Both the position numbers and the translations under genes were made by a program. The notes below the pieces were generated by a model, which saw nothing but the letters and a program-made list of their open reading frames with translations, was not told where the DNA came from and did no database searches. A stretch of 64,000 nt of DNA. Source: Duganella radicis. Lineage in GTDB: Bacteria; Pseudomonadota; Gammaproteobacteria; Burkholderiales; Burkholderiaceae_D. Location: contig NZ_WNKY01000018.1 in the NCBI RefSeq assembly GCF_009720825.1, positions 1 through 64,000 on the forward strand. The letters run 5' to 3'. Of the stretch, positions 37,855-47,147 are shown in pieces (the stretch's first letter is position 1; each line of letters starts with the position of its first letter).

Positions 37855-38808
37855 TCAGAAGCTGTAGCCGAGGCCGATCAGCAGCAGGTCGGCGTCGCGG
37901 TGGTAGTCGGTGACGACGCGGTTCCAGGCCGCTTCGGCCACCACCCGGCGGTCCAGGTGGTAGCGCGCGCCGACCGTGACCAGCCCCGCGCGGTGCGAGC
38001 GCTGCCCGCGGCCATCCGGCACCTGGGCGTTGAAGTACGGCCCGGCCCCCATGCCCAATTCCACTTTCTGGTTCAGGGAGCGAATCAGCCACAGCTGCGT
38101 GGCCACGCCGTTGCGCTTGCTCTGCGCGGTGTTGCCTTCGTACAGCGCCGTCACGGTCCAGTCGACATAGCGCCCCACCGCGCGCCGGTATTCCAGCGCG
38201 CCGATGGCGGTGCTTTCCGAGCGCAGGCTGTTGGTGATGCCTTGCCCGGCCATCACGGTCAGCGCCTCGTCGGCCGCCGGCCCCTCCACGTGCAGCTTGT
38301 CGCCCTTGACGCCGTTGAACTGGTAGCCCACGCCCAGCATCAGCGAGGTGGTCGCGTCCTTGCCCGACGGGCTGATGCGGTTGACCATGACCTGGTTGTA
38401 CCAGCGGCTGTCCGGGTAATGGTAGGTGGCCTGCACGCTGTAGATATTCGCCCAGCCGTGATCGTTGCTGTAGCGGGTGCCGCTGCGGCTGTGCAGGTCG
38501 ACGGTGTCGAAATAGTAATATTGCCCGACGCCGGCGCCAAAGCTCCAGCCCGGCACGTTCCTGCCGCTGCGCACCCACACCTGGCTGGCGACGCCGTCAC
38601 GGTGGTGGCTCAGGGGATGGCCTTCGTTCAGATAGCTCAGGCTCAGGGCGAAATGCTCGCCCAGCGGATGGGAGTAGGAGGCGCCGGCGCTGAAGGTGGC
38701 TTCGTCAGCCTCCTTGACGCGCAACACGCCGCCATAGGCTGTCACTTCCTGCGCCGATGCCATGCCGGCCGCGGCCAGCGCCGCCGCCGCAAAGAGGGTA
38801 CGTTGCAT
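37855..38808 (-). CDS. outer-membrane beta-barrel protein (unknown family)
   Basis: A 317-residue protein with a signal peptide cleaved after ASA-Q (about residue 19) and alternating hydrophobic strands through to the C-terminal GLGYSF, whose final Phe is the outer-membrane insertion signal. YaiO-like or OmpW-like barrels are possible but not certain. It is convergent with the coiled-coil gene; no operon partner is evident. Confidence 0.65.
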   Translation of the reverse strand: MQRTLFAAAALAAAGMASAQEVTAYGGVLRVKEADEATFSAGASYSHPLGEHFALSLSYLNEGHPLSHHRDGVASQVWVRSGRNVPGWSFGAGVGQYYYFDTVDLHSRSGTRYSNDHGWANIYSVQATYHYPDSRWYNQVMVNRISPSGKDATTSLMLGVGYQFNGVKGDKLHVEGPAADEALTVMAGQGITNSLRSESTAIGALEYRRAVGRYVDWTVTALYEGNTAQSKRNGVATQLWLIRSLNQKVELGMGAGPYFNAQVPDGRGQRSHRAGLVTVGARYHLDRRVVAEAAWNRVVTDYHRDADLLLIGLGYSF

Positions 38809-38865
38809 AGTTGAAGTTCCGGTAAAAGGCCGAGTCTACCGGAAATCAACCGGACACGCTTCACC

Positions 38866-39237
38866 TCAAGGCTGGACCGCCACCTTGGTGATGTAGTACT
38901 CGGTTTCGCCGAAGCACTGGGTCGGCACGCCCTTGTGCTGGGCGTAGGTCAGCACCACGCGCTTGCCGGTGGCGGCGGTCAGGTCTTTGGCGACCTGCTC
39001 GTCGCGCACGCTGAATTCGAATTTTTCCGGAATCGCGCCCGGCATCGAGGTCAGCAGGATTTCGCCTTCCCAGGTCTTGCAGATCCAGCCGCGGCTGGAG
39101 AATTTTTGCAGGTAGCCGGCGCGCTCGCCGTCCGAATACGAGATGTGCAGCATGGCCCAGGTGTAGGCGGACAGCAGCAGCAGGGCGGCGGCCAGCAGGC
39201 CGATAAAGTACACGAAGACGCGTTTGGAAGTGGTCAT
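38866..39237 (-). CDS. small membrane-anchored conserved protein
   Basis: A 123-residue protein with one N-terminal membrane helix (about residues 8-30) and a soluble domain ending in ETEYYITKVAVQP, probably outside the cytosol. Two cysteines (in RGWICKTW and PTQCFGE) could pair. I recognise no domain of known function; similar proteins are common in Oxalobacteraceae. It lies upstream of the beta-barrel gene on the same strand and downstream of the DUF475 gene, with gaps of about 57 and 36 bases. Confidence 0.7.
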   Translation of the reverse strand: MTTSKRVFVYFIGLLAAALLLLSAYTWAMLHISYSDGERAGYLQKFSSRGWICKTWEGEILLTSMPGAIPEKFEFSVRDEQVAKDLTAATGKRVVLTYAQHKGVPTQCFGETEYYITKVAVQP

Positions 39238-39273
39238 GATGGTGTTCTGGTTCAGGCAATGTTGGGCATCTTA

Positions 39274-40332
39274 TCACGCCGCCTGGCGGCGTTTGTGGCG
39301 CACCGATGACCACAGCGACACGGCGATGAAAGCCACCCCCGACAGGCCGGTGAACCATTCCGGAATATGGTATTTCACGCTGGCCAGCATGATGAGGGCC
39401 AGGATGCCGATGGCGTAATGCGCGCCATGCTCCAGATAGACGTACTCCTCCAGCGTGCCCTTGTGCACCAGGAACACCGTCAGCGAGCGCACGAACATGG
39501 CGCCGATGGCCAGCCCCAGCATGATGATGACCACGTCCGAGGTGATCGCGAACGCGCCGATCACGCCGTCAAAGCTGAACGAGGCGTCCAGCACTTCCAG
39601 GTACAGGAAGCCGCCGAAGCTGCCCTTGGCCACCGTGGCCACCACCGGGCCGACCCCGGCTTCGGTGATGTCCTCGTCGTCCTCCGGTTCCTCTTCCTCC
39701 AGCAGGCTGCTGATCCAGCCCACCGCCAGGTAGACGATCACGCCGACCACGCCGGCGGTCAGCACCTTGTATTGTTCCTCGGCCTGGACCAGCGACACGC
39801 AGCCGAACACCGCCGCCAGCGCCAGCAGCACGGACAGGCTCTCGGTGCCGTGCTGGCCCAGTTTTTTCTCCATCCAGCCCAGCCAGTGCAGTTCCTTCTG
39901 GTCGTCGAACAGGAAGTTGAGGAACACCAGCAGCAGGAAGGCGCCGCCGAAGGCCGCCACCTCGGCGTGGGCGCCGGTCAGGTGGCGCGAGTATTCTTCC
40001 GGCGTGGTGGTGGCCATGTGCCAGACGTCGACCAGGCCCAGGCCGGTGGCCATGGAGACGATCAGCAGCGGGAAGATCAGGCGCATGCCAAACACCGCCA
40101 CCAGGATGCCGACCGTCAGGAACAGCTTGCGCCAGAATGCGTTCCAGTGGCGCAGCACCGAGGCGTTGACCACCGCGTTGTCGAACGACAGCGAGACTTC
40201 CATCACGCCCAGCACCGCCGTGATCCACAGCGCCTGCGCCAGTCCGCTGGCGCCGCCATGGTTGTAGCCCCACCAGCCGGCCAGGGCCATGAGGATGAAG
40301 GTGACGGCAAAGGAAACGCGGAAGTGCTGCAT
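39274..40332 (-). CDS. DUF475/TerC-like integral membrane protein
   Basis: A 352-residue membrane protein with about nine hydrophobic helices. Two acidic motifs within helices, MEVSLSFDNAVVNASVL (about residue 45) and LEVLDASFSFDGVIGAFA (about residue 245), are the paired signature of TerC/DUF475 proteins, which are linked to metal (often Mn2+) export and tellurite resistance. A cytosolic acidic loop (EEEEPEDDEDITE) separates the halves. Metal transport is inferred from the TerC relationship. Confidence 0.8.
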   Translation of the reverse strand: MQHFRVSFAVTFILMALAGWWGYNHGGASGLAQALWITAVLGVMEVSLSFDNAVVNASVLRHWNAFWRKLFLTVGILVAVFGMRLIFPLLIVSMATGLGLVDVWHMATTTPEEYSRHLTGAHAEVAAFGGAFLLLVFLNFLFDDQKELHWLGWMEKKLGQHGTESLSVLLALAAVFGCVSLVQAEEQYKVLTAGVVGVIVYLAVGWISSLLEEEEPEDDEDITEAGVGPVVATVAKGSFGGFLYLEVLDASFSFDGVIGAFAITSDVVIIMLGLAIGAMFVRSLTVFLVHKGTLEEYVYLEHGAHYAIGILALIMLASVKYHIPEWFTGLSGVAFIAVSLWSSVRHKRRQAA

Positions 40333-40441
40333 GGTTGTCTTTTTGGAAATGATTGAAGTAAGTTGAATTTTATATTACTTGCTTCCGCCGCTGGGGGCCG
40401 TCTGCCATAATGTCGCCACAAAAATGCATAGGACTGCCACG

Positions 40442-40864
40442 ATGGACATCGCTTATCTCGTCACCCCGCTGATCACCTGGATCACGGTGGGGCCGATCAA
40501 ATTCCTGATTAACAGCGCCAAGGCGCGCAAATGGGCCTTCAATCTGGTCGGCAACGGCGGTTTCCCGAGCAATCACAGCGCGGTGGTGTCCAGCATGGCG
40601 ACCCTGATCGCCCTGCGCGAGGGCATCGGTCATCCGGCCTTCGGGGTGGCGGTGACGCTGTGCTTTATCGTGATCATCGACGCCAACAGCCTGCGCCAGC
40701 ACGTCGGCAAGCAGGCGGCCGCGATCAACCGCATCGCCAAGGAGGATGGCGGCCACAAATGGCTGCGCGAGCGCATGGGGCACACGCTGGTGGAGATCGC
40801 CGGCGGCCTGACCACCGGCATCATCATCGGCCACCTCGTCCACGCCATCTTCGGCCGCGGCTAA
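40442..40864 (+). CDS. DUF212 (divergent PAP2-like) membrane protein
   Basis: A 140-residue membrane protein with the DUF212 features NGGFPSNHSAVVSSMATL, IDANSLRQHVGKQA and a C-terminal RERMGHTLVEIAGG, which resemble the PAP2 phosphatase motifs in a rearranged form. It may be a small lipid or isoprenyl phosphate phosphatase. The start at 40442 is chosen because homology starts there, not at 40379. It is divergent from the DUF475 gene. Confidence 0.82.
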   Translation: MDIAYLVTPLITWITVGPIKFLINSAKARKWAFNLVGNGGFPSNHSAVVSSMATLIALREGIGHPAFGVAVTLCFIVIIDANSLRQHVGKQAAAINRIAKEDGGHKWLRERMGHTLVEIAGGLTTGIIIGHLVHAIFGRG

Positions 40865-40875
40865 ACCGTCCGCCG

Positions 40876-40898
40876 GCGGCCGGACACTGTCCGGCCGC
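40876..40898. other. perfect 23-base palindrome
   Basis: Eleven-base arms GCGGCCGGACA and TGTCCGGCCGC surround a single C. It lies 12 bases after the DUF212 stop and 164 bases before the RND adaptor start. Without a T-tract it is either a poor terminator, a cruciform or a protein-binding site. Confidence 0.5.
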
Positions 40899-40970
40899 GC
40901 TCGCCCGCTTTACCGTTCATCCCCGTATTTGGCGTTTCAGCCACAAATTCTACCGTCCGTCGCACTGTGA

Positions 40971-40999
40971 TTGACCTGACAACGCTGGTCAAGGATACT
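40971..40999 (+). promoter_or_regulatory. RND operon promoter with overlapping inverted repeat
   Basis: TTGACC (40971-40976) and GATACT (40994-40999) are separated by 17 bases, a good sigma70 promoter, 62 bases before the adaptor start. The -35 box is also the left arm of a perfect inverted repeat TTGACC-N10-GGTCAA (40971-40992), so a repressor bound there would block RNA polymerase. Confidence 0.6.
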
Positions 41000-41061
41000 C
41001 TGCGCCCTGTAGTCTGGCTCATTCTAAAAGCACTCAACGTGCCACTTTCTCGGAGAACTTT

Positions 41062-42231
41062 ATGTTGCGCAAAACCCTTCTAGCTCTCGCCATTGCCTCT
41101 GCCCTGGTCGCGTGCGGCAAATCCGCCAAGGAGCCTGAAAAAGCCGCCGCCAGCGCCTCGGCCTCCGCTTCCGCAAGTAAAGACGCTCCGAAAGTGACTT
41201 TACAGATGTCGCCGGAGGACACCCTGACCATTCAATCCGACGCCCTGGCCTCCGGCCCGGTGATCACCGGCTCGATCCAGCCGGAGCGCCGCGCCGACCT
41301 GCGCGCCGAGGTGAGCGCGGTTGTAGTTCAGGTACTTAAAGAGAACGGCGAGTCGGTTAAAAAAGGCGACATCCTGTTGCGCCTGGATGAAACCGCCATC
41401 CGCGACAGCCTGACTTCGGCCGACGAAGCCACCCGCGCCGCCGAGCAGACCCTGGCCCAGACCCAGCGCATGTACGAGCGCCAGAAGACCCTGCTGGCCT
41501 CCGGCATGGTGTCGACCACCGCCATGGAAGACGCGGAAGTGCGCCGCAACAATGCCCAGAGCGACCTGGCGGCGGCCCGTTCGCGCTCGGTGGCGGCGCG
41601 CCAGCAGCTGACCCGCACCGTGGTGCGCGCGCCGTTCGACGGCATCGTCAGCGACCGCAAGGTGTCCAACGGCGATACCGCGCAAGTCGGCAAGGAACTG
41701 ATCAAGGTGATCGACCCGGCCAGCATGCGCTTTGAGGGCATGGTGTCGGCCGACAAGGTGGGCGTGGTCAAGGTCGGCCAGCCGGTGCTGTTCCGCGTGA
41801 ACGGCTACCAGGGCCAGAATTTCAACGGCAAGATCAAGCGCGTGGACCCGTCTGCAAACGCTGTCACCCGTCAGGTGGAGGTGCTGGTGGACTTTGCCGA
41901 CGCCACCCGTCCGGGCGTGGCCGGCCTGTATGCCGAAGGCCGCGTCGAGGCGCAAACCACGTCCTCGCTGATGGTGCCGCCGTCGGCGCTGGTGCAGGCC
42001 GGCGACAGCAATTATGTGTGGCGCGTGAAGGGCGGCCAGCTGGCCAAGGTGCCGCTGACCCTGGGCGCCCGCGACGAGCGCAGCGGCCGCCTGCAAGTGC
42101 TGAGCGGCCTGCAGGCCGGCGACATGGTGGTGCGCGTGCCGACGTCCGGCTTCAAGGATGGCCAGAAAGTGGAATTGACGGCGCCTAAGGCGGTGGCTTC
42201 GGCCTCGGCGGGCAAGGTCGCGGAAAAATAA
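41062..42231 (+). CDS. RND efflux periplasmic adaptor lipoprotein
   Basis: A 389-residue membrane fusion protein of the AcrA/MexA type. The signal peptide ends in a lipobox (SALVACGK, Cys at about residue 19), followed by an Ala/Ser/Lys linker. A split lipoyl domain (about 90-125 and 200-225), an alpha-hairpin (about 125-185, GMVSTTAMEDAEVRRNNAQ) and beta-barrel follow (VSADKVGVVKVGQPV). It would bridge the inner-membrane pump encoded 14 bases downstream to an outer-membrane channel not encoded here. GGAG sits eight bases before the start. Confidence 0.92.
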   Translation: MLRKTLLALAIASALVACGKSAKEPEKAAASASASASASKDAPKVTLQMSPEDTLTIQSDALASGPVITGSIQPERRADLRAEVSAVVVQVLKENGESVKKGDILLRLDETAIRDSLTSADEATRAAEQTLAQTQRMYERQKTLLASGMVSTTAMEDAEVRRNNAQSDLAAARSRSVAARQQLTRTVVRAPFDGIVSDRKVSNGDTAQVGKELIKVIDPASMRFEGMVSADKVGVVKVGQPVLFRVNGYQGQNFNGKIKRVDPSANAVTRQVEVLVDFADATRPGVAGLYAEGRVEAQTTSSLMVPPSALVQAGDSNYVWRVKGGQLAKVPLTLGARDERSGRLQVLSGLQAGDMVVRVPTSGFKDGQKVELTAPKAVASASAGKVAEK

Positions 42232-42245
42232 AAGGATAAACAGCC

Positions 42246-45200
42246 ATGTTCCTGTCAGATTTTAGTATTAAGCGGCCCATCGCCACGATCGTGCTGATCG
42301 TCGCGATGATGTGCCTGGGCTTGATGGCGCTGAACAAGCTGCGCGTCAACCAGAACCCGGACGTCGAAGTCCCGTTCATCGTGGTCAACATCCCGTATCC
42401 GGGCGCCTCGCCGGAGACGGTGGAGCGCGAGATCGTCAACCGCCTGGAAAAATCGCTGAACTCGATCACCGGCGTGACCGAGACCAACAGCACGGCCTCG
42501 GAGGGCTCGGCCAGCATCTTCATCAAGTTCACCTTCAGCAAGAACCTGATCGAGGCCTCGGACGAGATCCGCAACGCCATCGCGGCGGTGCGCTACAAGC
42601 TGCCGACCGAGATGCGCGAACCCATCCTGGTGCGCATCGACCCGTCGGCGCAGCCGGTGATGCAGATGGCGCTGTCGTCCAGCACCCAGAGCCACGCCGA
42701 GATTTCGCGCCTGGCCGAGGACAAGCTGGCCGACCGCTTCCGCGGCATCGACGGCGTGGCCTCGGTCAACATCGACGGTTCGCTGCGGCGCGAGCTGAGC
42801 GTGCTGCTGAAGGCCGAGAAACTGCGCGAATACAATGTCTCGGTGGGCGACGTGGTCAACGCGCTGCGCAACCAGAACACCAACGCGCCGGTCGGCAAGG
42901 TGCGCGGCGAGCTCGATGAGAAGAGCATCCGCCTGGTCGGCCGCATCGAGCGTCCGGACGAGTTCCAGCAGGTGGTGGTCAAGCGCAACGGCAATGAGCT
43001 GGTGCGCCTGTCGCAGGTGGCCATGATTCAGGACGGCTTTGCCGAGGTGAACAGCCTGAGCGTGCGCTCCGGCAAACCCAACGTCGGTATTTCCGTGACC
43101 CGCTCGCGCGACGCCTCCACCGTCACCGTGGCCAAGAAAATCCGCGAGATGGCCGAGGAAATGCAGAAGGAAATGCAGCCCGGCACCAAGCTGGAAGTCA
43201 CCCAGGATGACGGCAAGAACGCCGAGAGCAGCCTGAACAACGTGATCGAGGCGCTGGTGTTCGGCGCCGGCCTGACCATCTTCGTGGTGTACGCCTTCCT
43301 CAACTCGTGGCGCTCGACCCTGATCACCGCGCTGTCGCTGCCGACCTCGGTGCTGGCGGCCTTCATCGGCGTCTGGCTGTGCGGCTTCACGCTGAACTTC
43401 ATGACCCTGCTGGGGCTGTCGCTGGCGATCGGCGTGCTGATCGACGACGCCATCGTGGTGCGCGAAAACATCGTGCGCCACATGCAGCTGGGCGCCGACC
43501 GCCGCACCGCCGCGCTGAAAGGTACGGCCGAGATCGGCATGGCGGTGGCCGCCACCACCTTCTCCATCATGGCGGTGTTCATTCCGGTGGCCTTCATGCC
43601 GGGCATCACCGGTGAATGGTTCCGTCCGTTCGCGCTGACCGTGACCTGCTCGGTGGCGGTGTCGCTGCTGATCTCGTTCACGCTGGACCCGATGCTGTCG
43701 GCCTTCTGGGGCGACCCGCCGGGCCACCACGACGCGCCGCGCAAGGGCCTGGAAAAGTATTTCGCCAAGTTCAACCACTGGTTCGACCACCAGGCCGACC
43801 GCTACGGCAACGTCATCGAATGGGCGCTGCATCACCGCCGCTCGATGGCGGTGATCGCGATCGCCACCTTTGTCGGCGCGCTGTTCCTGCAAGGCAAATA
43901 CGGCGGCGCCAGCTTCGTGCCGTCCTCGGACTGGGGCACGATCGCGATCGAGGTGCGGACTCCGTCGTCGAGCTCGCTGGAATACTCGCGCCTGAAGCTG
44001 GAGAAAGCGGCCGTGATCGCCCGCTCGATCAAGGAAACCAAGGAAACCAATAGCTACGTCAACCTGAGCGGCGGCCGCATTTATGTGGACATCGGCAAGA
44101 AGACCGAGCGCGAGCGCGGCGCCATCGAGGTGGCCAAGGAATTGCGCGAGAAGCTGGCCGGCCTGGTCGGCGCCGAATACACCGTGCTGGACGACCTGAG
44201 CAATGGCGCCCGCAAGCCGGTGCAGATTGAATTCACCGGCACCGATTCGCGCAAGCTGATGGAGATCACCAACGCCTTCATGGACCGCCTGCGCAAGGTG
44301 CCGGGCGCGGTGGACGTCGGCCTGTCGGAAATGGACCCGAAGGACGAGCTGCAAATCGAACTGAACCGTGGTCTGGCCAACTCCATGGGCATCGCCGCCG
44401 GCGACGCGGCGCAGGCGTTGCGCGTGGCGTTCGCCGGCATCGAGGTGGGCGACTGGGTCGACCCGACCGGCGAGTCGCGCGACGTGGCGGTGCGCCTGGC
44501 GCCGGAAGACCGCACCAGCGCCGAGAACATCGAGCGCCTGCCGATCGCGGTGTCGGGCACCAGCCAGATGGTGCCGCTGGACCAGATCGCCCGCGTCACC
44601 ATGGGCAAGGGCCCGTCCACCATCAAGCACAAGGATGGCAAGCGCGTGATCTCGGTCAGCGCCAACGTCGAAGGCCGTTCGCCGGGCGAGGTGACCAGCG
44701 ACGCCATGAAACTGGTCAAGGACATCGACTTCCCGCCGGGCTACGGCCTGGCGCTGGGCGGCGCCGGCAAGGACATGCAGGAAGTGTTTGGCGCCATGGG
44801 CATCGCGCTGGTGGCTGGCGTCGGCCTGATGTACCTGATCCTGGTGATGCAGTTCGGCTCGTTCACGGCGCCGATCGCGGTGATGCTGTCGCTGCCGCTG
44901 TCGCTGATCGGCGTGGTGCTGGGCCTGCTGGCCACCAACAGCACCATTAACCTGATGAGCCTGATCGGCGTGATCATGCTGATGGGCCTGGTGGCGAAGA
45001 ACGCCATCCTGCTGCTGGACGCGGCTCGCAAGCGCGAGGAAGAGGGCTTCGGCCGCGAGGACGCGCTGATGTACGCCGGCCGCATGCGCCTGCGTCCCAT
45101 CCTGATGACCACCTTCGCGCTGATCGCCGGCATGCTGCCGGTGGCCATCGGCCTGGGCGAGGGCGGCGAGTTCTACCGTCCGATGGCGATCGCCATCATT

Positions 45201-45476
45201 GGCGGCACCATCACCTCGACCCTGCTGACCCTGCTCATGGTGCCGACCTTCTACGACAGCATCGAGATCAAGAAGGACAGCGCCATCGCCAAGCTGCACC
45301 GCCGCGCCGAACGCTTCGGCATGGTGGTGGCGGTGGCTTCCATCGTGGTGGAGGCGATCCTGTTCCTGGTGCTGGCGCGCTTCGTCTACCGCCTGATCAT
45401 GGCCGGCGTGCGCAAGCTGACCGGCCGCAAGCAGCCGCCGGCCGCGCCGCGGGAGCCGGAACGTAAAATTGCTTAA
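42246..45476 (+). CDS. RND family inner-membrane efflux transporter (HAE1 type)
   Basis: A 1,076-residue proton-driven multidrug exporter. TM1 begins with FSIKRPIATIVLIVAMMCLGL; two periplasmic loops follow TM1 and TM7; TM4 has LAIGVLIDDAIVVRENIVRHM with the paired Asp of the proton relay and TM10-11 contains GLVAKNAILLLDAARK and MRLRPILMTTFALIAGMLPV. After TM12 (STLLTLLMVPTFYD) the protein continues about 70 residues and includes one more hydrophobic segment (MVVAVASIVVEAILFLVLA), so 13 helices are likely. The drug substrates are unknown. Confidence 0.93.
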   Translation: MFLSDFSIKRPIATIVLIVAMMCLGLMALNKLRVNQNPDVEVPFIVVNIPYPGASPETVEREIVNRLEKSLNSITGVTETNSTASEGSASIFIKFTFSKNLIEASDEIRNAIAAVRYKLPTEMREPILVRIDPSAQPVMQMALSSSTQSHAEISRLAEDKLADRFRGIDGVASVNIDGSLRRELSVLLKAEKLREYNVSVGDVVNALRNQNTNAPVGKVRGELDEKSIRLVGRIERPDEFQQVVVKRNGNELVRLSQVAMIQDGFAEVNSLSVRSGKPNVGISVTRSRDASTVTVAKKIREMAEEMQKEMQPGTKLEVTQDDGKNAESSLNNVIEALVFGAGLTIFVVYAFLNSWRSTLITALSLPTSVLAAFIGVWLCGFTLNFMTLLGLSLAIGVLIDDAIVVRENIVRHMQLGADRRTAALKGTAEIGMAVAATTFSIMAVFIPVAFMPGITGEWFRPFALTVTCSVAVSLLISFTLDPMLSAFWGDPPGHHDAPRKGLEKYFAKFNHWFDHQADRYGNVIEWALHHRRSMAVIAIATFVGALFLQGKYGGASFVPSSDWGTIAIEVRTPSSSSLEYSRLKLEKAAVIARSIKETKETNSYVNLSGGRIYVDIGKKTERERGAIEVAKELREKLAGLVGAEYTVLDDLSNGARKPVQIEFTGTDSRKLMEITNAFMDRLRKVPGAVDVGLSEMDPKDELQIELNRGLANSMGIAAGDAAQALRVAFAGIEVGDWVDPTGESRDVAVRLAPEDRTSAENIERLPIAVSGTSQMVPLDQIARVTMGKGPSTIKHKDGKRVISVSANVEGRSPGEVTSDAMKLVKDIDFPPGYGLALGGAGKDMQEVFGAMGIALVAGVGLMYLILVMQFGSFTAPIAVMLSLPLSLIGVVLGLLATNSTINLMSLIGVIMLMGLVAKNAILLLDAARKREEEGFGREDALMYAGRMRLRPILMTTFALIAGMLPVAIGLGEGGEFYRPMAIAIIGGTITSTLLTLLMVPTFYDSIEIKKDSAIAKLHRRAERFGMVVAVASIVVEAILFLVLARFVYRLIMAGVRKLTGRKQPPAAPREPERKIA

Positions 45477-45499
45477 AAGTATTTCCAAGCAAGCATAGG

Positions 45500-45522
45500 A
45501 AAGGGCCTTCGGGCCCTTTTTT
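45500..45522 (+). terminator. rho-independent terminator of the RND operon
   Basis: AAAGGGCC-TTCG-GGCCCTTT followed by T residues: an eight-base stem with a stable UUCG loop, 23 bases after the transporter stop. The same hairpin recurs at 47083-47105. Confidence 0.93.
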
Positions 45523-45639
45523 ATTAATGAAATGCAGAGCGAATGCTCGGTTTACGGCTTTTTTGGTGTATGCTGCTGGCCTTCCCGTACCGTTTTGGCT
45601 ACCGGAACCAACAAAAACCATTCATAAAGCGAGACTTGC

Positions 45640-47061
45640 ATGCAGCACAAATATCTCCCCCTCATCGTTGCCGCCGCGCTGAGCGCCATGTCGGTCAGCG
45701 CCCAGGCATCGGGCTACCGTTTCGGTTCGCAGAGCGTGGCCGGCCAGGGCACGGCGGACGCCAACGGCGCCGAAGCCAACGACGCCTCGACCATCTTCTA
45801 CAACCCGGCCGGCCTGTCGCGCCTGGAAGGCACGCAGATCAGCGCCGGCGCCACCGTGGTGGTGCCGCACTCGACCTACAACGACACCGGCTCCACCCAC
45901 TTCACCGGCGCGCCGACCGGCGGCACCGCCGCCAAGGACTACGCACCGGATGCGGTGACCGCGCCGTCGCTGTACATCAGCAAGAAACTGGACGACAAGT
46001 GGGCCGTGGGCCTGGGCCTGTTCGTGCCTTACGGCGCCAAGCTGGACTACGGCAATACCTGGAACGGCCGCTACGCGCTGTCCAACATCAAGCTGGAAGC
46101 CATCACCCTGAACCCGTCGGTGTCGTGGAAGCTGAATCAGCACCACGCCTTCGGCTTCGGCATCGACGCCGAGTTCATGAAGGCCGAACTGGGCCAGGCG
46201 GTGGACGTGCCGGGCTCGATCGCCGCACTGTCGAGCGGCGCCGGCGCCGCCCAAGGCGCGGTGCTGATCAAGCAGATCGCCGCGCTGGGCGGCAATCCCG
46301 CGCTGCTGCGCACCGCCGGCGATGCGCATGGCTCGAACGACGGCAAGGACTGGGGCTGGGGCTTCAACCTGGGCTACCTGTTCACGCTGGATGACAACAC
46401 CCGCTTCGGCCTGGCCTACCGTTCGTCGGTATCGCACCAGCTGAAGGGCAGCACCGTGTGGGACTTCTCGCAAGTGACCACCGATCCTATCGTCAACAAA
46501 GTGCTGCAAGCCGCGTCGCACAAGGCCAACTCGGCCGCGTTGGTCAGCCTGCGCACGCCGGAAACCCTGTCGGCCAACGTGTTCCACCAGTTCGATTCGA
46601 AGTGGGCCGGCATGGCGGACGTGACCTTCTCGCGCCACAACCGCATGGGCGATCTGGACATCCAGTTCCCGGGCACCGGCGAAGGCAACGAAGTGATTCG
46701 CCAGCAGTGGAAAAACACCGTGCGCGTTTCGCTGGGCGGCAACTACGCCTACAGCGAAAACCTGACCCTGCGCGCCGGCGTGGCGTATGACGAGTCGCCG
46801 GTCAAGAGCGCCGAGCTGACCCACCCGGCGCTGCCGGACAGCGACCGCATGCAGTATTCCTTCGGCGCCAACTGGAAACTGAGCCCGCGTTCGTCGATCG
46901 ACCTGGGCTACAGCTTCCTGGACTTCAAGGATGCGAAGCTCAACTACACCAACAACTGCAACCCGTTGCAGACCACCTGCACCGGTAACGGTGAAACCAC
47001 GCGTGGCGTCTACCAGACCCACCTGTCGCTGATCGGCATCGCTTACAACTACAAGTTCTAA
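45640..47061 (+). CDS. FadL/OmpP1 family outer-membrane transport protein
   Basis: A 473-residue outer-membrane porin for long-chain fatty acids or other hydrophobic compounds. Signal peptide about residues 1-24 (SVSAQA-SG); the mature N-terminus GYRFGSQSVAGQGTADANGA and the NPAGLSRL motif are the FadL hatch-domain signatures; the C-terminus ends in YNYKF, an outer-membrane insertion signal. It is a single-gene unit between two identical hairpin terminators. Confidence 0.9.
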   Translation: MQHKYLPLIVAAALSAMSVSAQASGYRFGSQSVAGQGTADANGAEANDASTIFYNPAGLSRLEGTQISAGATVVVPHSTYNDTGSTHFTGAPTGGTAAKDYAPDAVTAPSLYISKKLDDKWAVGLGLFVPYGAKLDYGNTWNGRYALSNIKLEAITLNPSVSWKLNQHHAFGFGIDAEFMKAELGQAVDVPGSIAALSSGAGAAQGAVLIKQIAALGGNPALLRTAGDAHGSNDGKDWGWGFNLGYLFTLDDNTRFGLAYRSSVSHQLKGSTVWDFSQVTTDPIVNKVLQAASHKANSAALVSLRTPETLSANVFHQFDSKWAGMADVTFSRHNRMGDLDIQFPGTGEGNEVIRQQWKNTVRVSLGGNYAYSENLTLRAGVAYDESPVKSAELTHPALPDSDRMQYSFGANWKLSPRSSIDLGYSFLDFKDAKLNYTNNCNPLQTTCTGNGETTRGVYQTHLSLIGIAYNYKF

Positions 47062-47082
47062 GTTCGGCACCGCGCGGCAACC

Positions 47083-47105
47083 AAAGGGCCTTCGGGCCCT
47101 TTTTT
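47083..47105 (+). terminator. rho-independent terminator of the fadL-like gene
   Basis: The same AAAGGGCC-TTCG-GGCCCTTT hairpin and T-tract as after the RND operon, 21 bases after the stop codon. Confidence 0.93.
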
Positions 47106-47147
47106 CATGGGCGCGCGCTGTCGTACGCCAACATCCCCGAATCGTGA

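Noticed and set aside
42255..45488. 1,077-codon open frame antisense to the RND transporter
   Set aside because: It mirrors the sense gene. G/C third positions keep the antisense frame open; the translation is His/Gln/Arg-rich with no recognisable domain.
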